The notes under the pieces are model-generated. The model was given only the letters and a program-made list of their open reading frames with translations. It did not search any database and was not told where the DNA came from. A stretch of 44,632 nucleotides of DNA. Origin: Gammaproteobacteria bacterium RIFCSPHIGHO2_12_FULL_41_20 (GTDB taxonomy: Bacteria; Pseudomonadota; Gammaproteobacteria; DSM-16500). This document shows positions 37,239 through 44,632 of the stretch, piece after piece. Every line of letters starts with the position of its first letter. Position 1 is the stretch's first letter. The DNA is taken from the NCBI GenBank assembly GCA_001801575.1, contig MGYC01000014.1:1-44632 (forward strand). The letters run 5' to 3'. The position numbers and the translations under genes were made by a program.

Positions 37239-37778
37239 TTACCCTAAAGAAAAGGCCAATAAACGATTTAACTTTCCACGCACAGAACCATCTATTACGC
37301 GATCACCAATACGAATAATCGCCCCGCCCAGAATGGAAGGGTCAATCTCGCATTCTATGGCAATATGTTTTCTCAAGCGATTAGCCAATGCATCCATTAA
37401 TTTATGACGATACGTATCATTGATAGCCACGGCTGTTACCACGCGCACTTTTACCATTTTTTCTGCTTCAGCGTAATAGGTATTAAATAGTGCCGCAATA
37501 TCTGGCAAAACAATTAACCGCTTATTATCCGCAAGCACATGCAAAAAATTCTTCTTTTTTGCATCTAGCAACGGCATTAAAATGTCACAGATAAAATGTA
37601 AAAGCTGCGAGGATGATATCGCAGGATTAGCAATTAATGACACCATGCTATCATTTCTAATCAAATAAGCAGCAGAGTCCAGAAAAGCCTTCCAACCGGC
37701 AAGTTCTTTTTTGTCATGCGCATACTCAAATGCAGCTAACGCATAAGGACGAGCAATAGTAATCATTCCAGCTGTCAT
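37239..37778 (-). CDS. atpH: F1 ATP synthase delta subunit
   Basis: Peripheral-stalk subunit of 179 residues that ties alpha to the b dimer. It has ARPYALAAFEYAHDKKEL at the N terminus and the conserved C-terminal IDPSILGGAIIRIGDRVIDG. It starts two bases after the atpF stop. A later in-frame ATG four codons on is possible. Confidence 0.96.
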   Translation of the reverse strand: MTAGMITIARPYALAAFEYAHDKKELAGWKAFLDSAAYLIRNDSMVSLIANPAISSSQLLHFICDILMPLLDAKKKNFLHVLADNKRLIVLPDIAALFNTYYAEAEKMVKVRVVTAVAINDTYRHKLMDALANRLRKHIAIECEIDPSILGGAIIRIGDRVIDGSVRGKLNRLLAFSLG

Positions 37779-37780
37779 GA

Positions 37781-38251
37781 TTAAATCTCTGCGACTAATT
37801 CATCAAGCAATGCCATATGTGCAGAAGCATCAAGATGCCGCTGAATCACTTTTTCAGCACCGGCCACTACCAAAGTGGCTAACTGCGTTTTTAACACTTC
37901 TTTAGCTTGTGTTACCTCACGCGAAATCTCATGCTGCGCTAATTCTATCATGCGCGCCCCTTCTTCTTTCGCTTGCTGTTTGGCTTCCTCAACGAGTAAC
38001 ACAGAATGCCGACTCGCTTCATCAATAATATGCGTAGCCTGTTGCTTAGCATCGCGGATAATAGACATGGCTTTACGCTCAGCCATTTCCAACTCGCGCT
38101 TACTGCGCTCCGCAGCTTCTAATCCGGCCGCAATTTTTTTCTCACGATCATGCATAGCCTGAGTAATAGGTGGCCACACATATTTCATGGTAAACCACAC
38201 CAATATAGCAAACGTAATAAATTGGCCGATTAAAGTGGCATTAATTCCCAT
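37781..38251 (-). CDS. atpF: FO ATP synthase subunit b
   Basis: Peripheral stalk of 156 residues: an N-terminal membrane helix (ATLIGQFITFAILVWFTMKY) followed by the conserved VWPPITQAM, then a long charged helix (DREKKIAAGLEAAERSKREL onward) that dimerises. Only one b-type gene is present, as is usual for gammaproteobacteria. Confidence 0.97.
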   Translation of the reverse strand: MGINATLIGQFITFAILVWFTMKYVWPPITQAMHDREKKIAAGLEAAERSKRELEMAERKAMSIIRDAKQQATHIIDEASRHSVLLVEEAKQQAKEEGARMIELAQHEISREVTQAKEVLKTQLATLVVAGAEKVIQRHLDASAHMALLDELVAEI

Positions 38252-38265
38252 GGGCTACCCTCAAA

Positions 38266-38574
<309 letters not shown>

Positions 38575-38634
38575 TCAAAAATTAAAAAATATTGAACTAT
38601 ACCCGAAGCGTTTCACTTTTAGGTATATTAACCC

Positions 38635-38703
38635 TAGGATCTGTTTACAATTCAACCCTCGACCCACTCTTTTTACAGCTGAGGATTAAATTTTAAACAG
38701 ACC

Positions 38704-38706
<3 letters not shown>
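38635..38706. mobile_element. 72-bp TA-bounded mini-element between atpB and atpE
   Basis: The left end TAGGATCTGTTTACAATTCA and the reverse complement of the right end TAGGGTCTGTTTAAAATTTA match for ~27 bp with four changes. The ends share TAGGGTCTGTT with the MITE at 18852. The right-hand TA forms part of the atpB stop codon (TAG, 38706-38704). It lies inside the atp operon, so it is transcribed and can fold into a hairpin. Confidence 0.7.
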
Positions 38707-39905
<1,199 letters not shown>

Positions 39906-39922
39906 CTTTTAAACGTATAGCA

Positions 39923-39941
39923 CCGCACTAAGCAAGTGCGG
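39923..39941 (-). promoter_or_regulatory. Stem-loop at the 5' end of the atp mRNA
   Basis: On the transcribed strand CCGCACT pairs with AGTGCGG around TTGCT's central bases, extendable by flanking G-C pairs. It overlaps the predicted transcription start (~39938), so the atp mRNA may begin with this hairpin, which could protect it from 5'-end decay. It is not followed by a T-run. Confidence 0.5.
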
Positions 39942-39944
39942 CGC

Positions 39945-39973
39945 AGTATAAAGGCTTTCGCTAAAGGGTGCAA
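39945..39973 (-). promoter_or_regulatory. sigma70 promoter of the atp operon
   Basis: Minus strand: TTGCAC (39973-39968), a 17-bp spacer, and TATACT (39950-39945), close to consensus with ideal spacing. It lies ~40 bp upstream of the atpI start and is the only good promoter seen for the nine-gene operon. Confidence 0.7.
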
Positions 39974-40017
39974 GATCGATCAGCCATAGAGTTCGGAGCA
40001 CTAACTACTGACAGAAC

Positions 40018-40047
40018 TTACATAACCTACGCATTTTGCGTTATAAT
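40018..40047 (+). promoter_or_regulatory. sigma70 promoter of the acetoin operon
   Basis: TTACAT (40018-40023), an 18-bp spacer and TATAAT (40042-40047) lie 33 bp before the DoxX-like gene. It is divergent from the atp promoter; the -35 boxes are ~45 bp apart, so the two promoters share a control region. Confidence 0.55.
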
Positions 40048-40079
40048 GCTTAAGTAACGCAGCATAGGGAGATGCGAAG

Positions 40080-40469
40080 ATGGATTATACATTGCTTATC
40101 CAGCAAATCGCTCATTTTTTGATTGGGTTTTATTTCTTGTTTTTTGGCATTTGGAATATTTATCACTGGCGCCCTACTTTATCCCTATTAAACCAAAAAA
40201 ACCTTCCACACCCATGGCTATTACTACCTTTAGCTATAGCATGGCAATCTATTGCTGGAATTATGATTATCTGCGGCATCTTCATTAAATTAGCCGCCTT
40301 ATCTCTTATACCCTTTACACTGATTTCCATTTGTATTATTCACCAGTTTTGGAAACATACAGGAGAGTTGCGTAATTTAAACTTGATTATCTTCGTGGCC
40401 AACCTCACGGTAACTTGCGCATCATTGCTATTATTACTTAATAACTCCACAGCACTTACACAGCTTTAA
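40080..40469 (+). CDS. DoxX-like four-helix membrane protein
   Basis: Protein of 129 residues with four hydrophobic helices (for example FLIGFYFLFFGIWNIYHW and SIAGIMIICGIFIKLAALSL), the size and helix layout of DoxX-type proteins. GGGAG lies eight bases before the ATG. It is the first gene of a three-gene operon with acetolactate decarboxylase and synthase (15-bp gap to the next), but its role in that pathway is unknown. Confidence 0.6.
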   Translation: MDYTLLIQQIAHFLIGFYFLFFGIWNIYHWRPTLSLLNQKNLPHPWLLLPLAIAWQSIAGIMIICGIFIKLAALSLIPFTLISICIIHQFWKHTGELRNLNLIIFVANLTVTCASLLLLLNNSTALTQL

Positions 40470-40484
40470 AAATAAAGGCGAGCG

Positions 40485-41192
40485 GTGCATATGTCTATTT
40501 TATTTCAAGCAGGGACAATCACCGGACTATTACAAGGAGTATATGACGGTGACATCAACTTTAGGCAACTAGCGCAACATGGAGATATCGGCCTGGGAAC
40601 CTTTAATGGTGTTGACGGTGAAATGATCGCACTAGATGGCGTATTTTACCACATGAACAAAACTGGCTTAGCAGAAAAAGTTAACTCCGAGAAACTCACG
40701 CCTTTTTCTCTCGTCAGTTTCTATAAACCAACACTGACATTCTCTATTGAAAAAGTAAACAACTGCGAAGAATTAAATCAGCTTATTATGGCACGCCTGC
40801 CCACCAAGAATATTTTTTACATGATCCGTACCGAAGCCTCTATTGACCAGGTAAAATTACGCAGTGAAGGCTGTCAAACCTTACCCTACAAACCCCTTGT
40901 CGAAGCTTTATCTACAACAGGATATGCCTTTGAGTTATCACAACTCAAAGGTACGCTCGTAACAACATGGTGTCCCAACTATAGTGCTGGGATAACCATC
41001 CCTGGCTTTCATCACCACTTTATCAATCAAGATAAAACCCATGGCGGACATCTATTTGATGTAAAACTACACGATGCCCAAGTGACAGTAACACCATTGC
41101 GCCAAATCAATATGTTGCTAATTAACAGCCACGAGTTCGATATGGCCAATCTAGATATAGACACAACCGCTCTTCTTAAAAAAACGGAATAA
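40485..41192 (+). CDS. budA: Alpha-acetolactate decarboxylase
   Basis: Converts 2-acetolactate to acetoin. The 235-residue protein has the family opening TGLLQGVYDGDINFRQL, the substrate-site segment GEMIALDGVFY, and the zinc site PGFHHHFINQDKTHGGHLFD (His176, His178, His189). The start is GTG at 40485, six bases after AAAGG; an ATG two codons later is also possible. It is followed five bases after its stop by the synthase that makes its substrate. Confidence 0.94.
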   Translation: MHMSILFQAGTITGLLQGVYDGDINFRQLAQHGDIGLGTFNGVDGEMIALDGVFYHMNKTGLAEKVNSEKLTPFSLVSFYKPTLTFSIEKVNNCEELNQLIMARLPTKNIFYMIRTEASIDQVKLRSEGCQTLPYKPLVEALSTTGYAFELSQLKGTLVTTWCPNYSAGITIPGFHHHFINQDKTHGGHLFDVKLHDAQVTVTPLRQINMLLINSHEFDMANLDIDTTALLKKTE

Positions 41193-41197
41193 TTCTT

Positions 41198-42847
41198 ATG
41201 AAAACAGGTGCGCAATTATTTGTTGAATGCTTAGTAACCCATGGCGTAAAAATCATCTTCGGCATTCCTGGGGCAAAAATAGACTCGGTATTTGATGCTT
41301 TACTCGACAGTCCCATCAAACTCATTGTTTGTCGACATGAGCAAAATGCTGCATTTATGGCGGCCGCTTATGGTCGGCTTACTGGAAAACCAGGTGTAGT
41401 ACTTGTCACTTCCGGCCCCGGTGTCTCTAACCTCGCTACTGGCTTGTTAACCGCCACTACAGAAGGCGATCCTGTGATTGCCATTGGCGGCAGTGTGCCA
41501 CGCAATATGAAATTAAAAGAGTCTCATCAGAATACCGATAATATTAAATTAATGGAAGCCGTGACTAAAGCCAGAATGGAAGTGCTCATGGTAGAAAACA
41601 TTCCTGAAGTAATAGAAAATGCATTTAGATCTGCAACTAGACCACGCAGTGGCGCCGTCTTTATTAGCTTGCCGCAAGACGTTTTAAAAGAAACCACACG
41701 CACCATAGCACCTATCCCTCTTCCATCGCCACATGGCGGATACGCGCCAGATACTGATATAGACTATGCTGTTAATATTTTACATACAGCTACTTTTCCA
41801 GTATTATTTTTGGGTGCAGAAGCAAGTAAACCAGCAAATACCGCAATGATTCGCACCCTCTTAAGCCATCATCCGTTACCTACTATTAGTACCTATCAAG
41901 CTGCTGGAGCAATTTCTCGTGATCTAGAAAAGTATTTTATTGGTCGGGTTGGTTTATTTAAAAATCAACCTGGGGATAAAGCACTAGAAGCAGCTGATGT
42001 CGTTATTACCGTTGGTTATAATCCTGTGGAATATGACCCGGAAATTTGGAATACCTCAAAACAGAAAAAAATCATTCACATTGATTATAATCCTGCAGTG
42101 GCTCATGCCACCTATTTACCAGCAAGAGAAATCATCGGTGATATTGCATTAAATATCGAAAAAATTCTGCCTTTGCTGGGAAAGTCAAAACCATATAACT
42201 TACCGTCTCCTGTCAAAAAAGCGCAAGAAGCTTTATTAGCAGACATTCAACGCGGTGCAACCTACTCTGGAGAGCGCATTCACCCTCTACGTTTTATTCA
42301 CGATTTACGGACCGTTACTTCCGATGCAGACACTGTGATTAGCGATATTGGCTCGCATTATATTTGGCTAGCACGTTATTTCTATGTATACGAACCACAT
42401 CATCTACTATTCAGCAATGGTCAACAAACATTAGGTGTTGCTCTACCCTGGGCAATAGCAACTCGCTTTGCCCGCCCACATGGCGCTATTATTTCCATCT
42501 CTGGTGATGGTGGTTTTTTATTTTCAGCTACAGAGCTAGAAACTGCGGTACGAGAAAAAATTCCTTTAGTACATTGTGTTTGGTGTGACGGTACTTACAA
42601 CATGGTTTTAGAGCAAGAAATAATGAAATACAAACGTGAAAGTGCCGTGCGATTCGGGAGTGTAGATATCATAAAATTTGCAGAAGCTTTTGGTGCACAA
42701 GGATTTAAAATCCAGCATGCAGATGAACTTCTGCCAACACTTAAAAAAGCCATCGGTCTTAAAGCACCTACCCTCATTGAGGTACCTATCGATTATTCAG
42801 ATAACCCTAACCTGTTTAAGACTGTGCATGAACATGTGGGGAATTAA
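41198..42847 (+). CDS. alsS: Acetolactate synthase, catabolic
   Basis: ThDP-dependent enzyme of 549 residues that condenses two pyruvates to 2-acetolactate and CO2. It shows IIFGIPGAKIDSVFDAL, the catalytic Glu in CRHEQNAAFMAAAYGRLTG, and the ThDP-Mg motif GDGGFLFSATELETAV with CDGTYNMV downstream. It is the catabolic AlsS/BudB type: no regulatory subunit gene (ilvN) is present and it is paired with budA. The pathway disposes of excess pyruvate and limits acidification. Confidence 0.94.
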   Translation: MKTGAQLFVECLVTHGVKIIFGIPGAKIDSVFDALLDSPIKLIVCRHEQNAAFMAAAYGRLTGKPGVVLVTSGPGVSNLATGLLTATTEGDPVIAIGGSVPRNMKLKESHQNTDNIKLMEAVTKARMEVLMVENIPEVIENAFRSATRPRSGAVFISLPQDVLKETTRTIAPIPLPSPHGGYAPDTDIDYAVNILHTATFPVLFLGAEASKPANTAMIRTLLSHHPLPTISTYQAAGAISRDLEKYFIGRVGLFKNQPGDKALEAADVVITVGYNPVEYDPEIWNTSKQKKIIHIDYNPAVAHATYLPAREIIGDIALNIEKILPLLGKSKPYNLPSPVKKAQEALLADIQRGATYSGERIHPLRFIHDLRTVTSDADTVISDIGSHYIWLARYFYVYEPHHLLFSNGQQTLGVALPWAIATRFARPHGAIISISGDGGFLFSATELETAVREKIPLVHCVWCDGTYNMVLEQEIMKYKRESAVRFGSVDIIKFAEAFGAQGFKIQHADELLPTLKKAIGLKAPTLIEVPIDYSDNPNLFKTVHEHVGN

Positions 42848-42872
42848 CCGCTGTTTCTAATGTTAAGTAAAA

Positions 42873-42955
42873 TAGGGGCTGTTGACAATTTAAATTTCGC
42901 AACGAAAAAAGAGGGGATCGAGGCAAAATGTGTAGAAATTTGCGAAGAATATTGA
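42873..42955. mobile_element. Half-copy of the 164-bp MITE
   Basis: 83 bp match the left half of the element at 18852 at about 76 positions, starting TAGGGGCTGTTGACAATTTA and stopping at the element's centre. The right half is missing. It ends three bases before the stop of a small minus-strand frame that follows the PLD gene, so a deletion or rearrangement joined them. Confidence 0.8.
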
Positions 42956-42957
42956 CG

Positions 42958-43191
42958 TTAACTTAAGGAGGAAGCGCTTGCTTGTAAAAGCTGAGGCCTT
43001 TGAAATAGAGGGGTCACTATCAGATTCTCTACTTTGTCACATAATTCAAAAAAAGCAAAATTACGGTCTGACCCTTCTGAAGAAATAACAGTCTTAGCTA
43101 ATAAAGCATACTCAGGAACTAAGCTTTGGAATAACTTGGCCAGTGCGTAATAATCAGAACGAAACCCGACCATGCAAATATCTTTCTTCAA
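42958..43191 (-). CDS. Small frame after the PLD gene, possible frameshifted C-terminal tail
   Basis: 77 codons from a TTG at 43191 without a ribosome-binding site. It overlaps the end of the PLD gene by 38 bp in another frame. The sequence looks protein-like (FRSDYYALAKLFQSLVPEYA, NFAFFELCDKVENLIV). It may be the original C-terminal part of the PLD protein split off by a frameshift, or a short separate gene. Its stop lies next to the MITE half-copy. Confidence 0.35.
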   Translation of the reverse strand: MKKDICMVGFRSDYYALAKLFQSLVPEYALLAKTVISSEGSDRNFAFFELCDKVENLIVTPLFQRPQLLQASASSLS

Positions 43192-44398
43192 AAATGTGTT
43201 TTACTATATTTTTTGCCTGATCACTACTTAAGAGAGCAACAATGTCAACTTCATGAGAATGTTTCATGCCCTGGTTATCTAATGGAGAAGACCCCATAAG
43301 AAGAAGTTCATTATCTATGCAACAAAATTTAGCATGCACACGGCAAGGTCCATATTCTTCCGACAATTGACACGTTTCTAATTGCGTTGCCCAGCGTAAA
43401 TGTAAAAAGCGACGCTTATCAGGAAGCAACTTTGCAACTAATTTCTCTATGCTACTACTATTCGTACCACCCCATAATTTTTCTTTTTTTTCATTCATAA
43501 ACTTACCCATCATCATGTACACCTGTACACCACGGTTAATTGCGTTAGCTAATGCGGCAATCACATCAGAATCATTAAGATTAGGCGTCATGAGATAAAT
43601 AATAGATTGAGCCCGAAAAATACCTTGTATAATAGCTATTTTAAAAGGACTCCGCTCTGAGCTAATTGGACTTTCTGTTGCTTGAGAAGATACATATAAA
43701 ACGTCAACATGATCAGTGTTTATCTGTTGAATCGTCGATTCTAATTCTTCTTGTTGTAGAGCATCCTTCACTCTGCTCTCAGAATCAACGAGAGTGCTTT
43801 TCCACAATACATCAAACTCTCTTCGAGATGCAGTACAAAGTTCATGGCTTTCTAAAGAAAGTGCGGTTTCATAGAGTTTCAATTCCAAGCCAGAATCAGG
43901 ATCTCCTCCGCAGATAAAAAGATAACGATCATCAATAGATATAACTTTTGCATGATAAGAACCAAAAGCAGAAGTAGTATGATAGGCAACTTCTAAATGA
44001 AAAAATTCAGAGTTTAATTGTTTTTGTAAAGTTTCTAACCCCGTACCCTTATTAGATCCATAGAATAAAGCAGCTATTTTCCCTCGTCTATTTAGCAATA
44101 TTCGAATAGTTATAGGCTTTTTTTCCTCATCTGCATAATGCTTTACCTGTTGTAAACTCATTGCTATTTGCGAACCAGCATAGGAAGAAATAGTAAATTT
44201 GTAAAAACGAATTTCAGCATGTGTTTGAGTGGTCGCTAGTAAGCGAGCCGCCTCTTGAAAGACTTCTATTTCTTTAAAAACACCTATAATTCGAGCCTTG
44301 CCAGGAACAGCATGTAAATATTTATTATTAGCCTTAGCCGATGTCAACACAGAAGTAGCAACATCGTCTATTTTGCTTTGCATAGTTTTTCTTTGCAT
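43154..44398 (-). CDS. Phospholipase D-like protein with two HKD motifs
   Basis: About 414 residues. Two HxKxxxxD motifs are complete: SYHAKVISIDDRYLF (about residues 147-161) and RVHAKFCCIDNELLLMGSS (about 353-371), each followed by the glycine-rich G-G or G-S stretch. This is the PLD superfamily arrangement for a phosphatidyl- or phosphodiester-transfer enzyme acting through a phosphohistidine. No signal peptide is present. The start chosen is ATG at 44398, eight bases after AGG; GTG at 44413 has no site. The subgroup (phospholipase, nuclease or cardiolipin synthase-like) cannot be fixed. The C terminus may be truncated by a frameshift. PLD effectors exist in Legionella, so a secreted role is possible. 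Confidence 0.75.
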   Translation of the reverse strand: MQRKTMQSKIDDVATSVLTSAKANNKYLHAVPGKARIIGVFKEIEVFQEAARLLATTQTHAEIRFYKFTISSYAGSQIAMSLQQVKHYADEEKKPITIRILLNRRGKIAALFYGSNKGTGLETLQKQLNSEFFHLEVAYHTTSAFGSYHAKVISIDDRYLFICGGDPDSGLELKLYETALSLESHELCTASRREFDVLWKSTLVDSESRVKDALQQEELESTIQQINTDHVDVLYVSSQATESPISSERSPFKIAIIQGIFRAQSIIYLMTPNLNDSDVIAALANAINRGVQVYMMMGKFMNEKKEKLWGGTNSSSIEKLVAKLLPDKRRFLHLRWATQLETCQLSEEYGPCRVHAKFCCIDNELLLMGSSPLDNQGMKHSHEVDIVALLSSDQAKNIVKHIFEERYLHGRVSF

Positions 44399-44500
44399 GA
44401 TATTGACCTGCACGCTATGTTTTATAATTAAACATTTTATATGTTTTGGCTTAATAAATGCTTAAGCTTGGCGTGAATATAGGCAATACGAATAGGATTA

Positions 44501-44545
44501 GTAATTTCCAGAAGCGTCGTCCTTAAGGACACCTCTAGAAATTAC
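44501..44545. repeat. 45-bp imperfect palindrome
   Basis: GTAATTTCCAGAAGCGTC at the left pairs with the right side GACACCTCTAGAAATTAC around TCCTTAAGGA. It lies upstream of the PLD gene. Confidence 0.6.
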
Positions 44546-44632
44546 CATTTCGACTTTTGTCATTCTGAGCGAAGCCTCTGTACGGTACAAAAAATCATAG
44601 GGTTACGCCAACCTAGCGGCGTTGTTGCGTAA
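44546..44632. other. Window-end sequence with a repeat fragment
   Basis: TCATTCTGAGCGAAGC (from ~44559) resembles the core of the palindrome family at 14933 and 17301. It is followed by an unassigned sequence ending GGCGTTGTTGCGTAA that may be the edge of a mobile element continuing beyond the window. No gene is visible in it. Confidence 0.3.

Overview
The window looks like chromosomal DNA of an AT-rich gammaproteobacterium. Three things point towards the intracellular order Legionellales (Coxiella / Aquicella / Berkiella-like): the family-level identity of the housekeeping genes (metK-ahcY, glyQS, efp-epmA, the nine-gene atp operon, parB, pcnB); two eukaryotic-like genes (one with ankyrin repeats, one with an F-box); and a PilS-type pilin. 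The placement is an inference; no 16S gene or secretion-system gene is present. There is no phage, CRISPR array or intact transposase, but short palindromic or MITE-like elements are frequent and several have altered the genes they touch.

Layout. 1-1.1 kb: the 3' part of a GrpB-GNAT fusion gene. 1.2 kb: tRNA-Glu(CTC) with its own promoter. 1.4-5.6 kb: pcnB, an ankyrin-repeat gene, and an overlapping macro-domain / HD-phosphohydrolase pair. 5.9-9.3 kb: parB without a parA beside it, a decayed fragment of a DUF4143-type ATPase, and a KAP-family P-loop NTPase. 9.4-13.8 kb: metK-ahcY (methyl cycle) followed by a double-AAA+ Clp-like protein whose ATPase motifs are eroded in both modules. 13.8-18.2 kb: cytochrome b561, a type IVb-like pilin, and a polytopic PTPS-related membrane protein bracketed by two long palindromes of one family, then a carboxylesterase. 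18.3-22.1 kb: an outer-membrane beta-barrel gene carrying an in-frame 164-bp MITE in its signal-peptide region, then glyS-glyQ. 22.1-27.2 kb: oligopeptidase A, a POT peptide transporter, efp and epmA, closely packed. 27.2-32.7 kb: a secreted tandem nitrilase with one apparently dead domain, an F-box protein, an exported protein of unknown function and a leucine-dehydrogenase-type enzyme. 32.7-39.9 kb: two adjacent structured repeats, then atpCDGAHFEBI on the minus strand (transcribed atpI to atpC) with a canonical promoter. 40-42.9 kb: a divergent operon of a DoxX-like protein, acetolactate decarboxylase and catabolic acetolactate synthase (pyruvate to acetoin). 43-44.4 kb: a two-HKD phospholipase D-like protein with a possible frameshifted tail ending beside a half-copy of the MITE.

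Functional links visible here are the SAM/SAH cycle (metK-ahcY); peptide use plus EF-P beta-lysylation (prlC, POT, efp, epmA); energy conversion (atp); acetoin formation as an overflow or pH-control route; and a set of candidate host-interaction proteins (ankyrin, F-box, PLD, secreted nitrilase). The most unusual signals are the in-frame MITE, the palindromes whose two arms changed in concert, and the Clp pseudo-ATPase. Several start codons (GTG or TTG) were set by ribosome-binding-site position or stop/start overlap and differ from the longest open frame.
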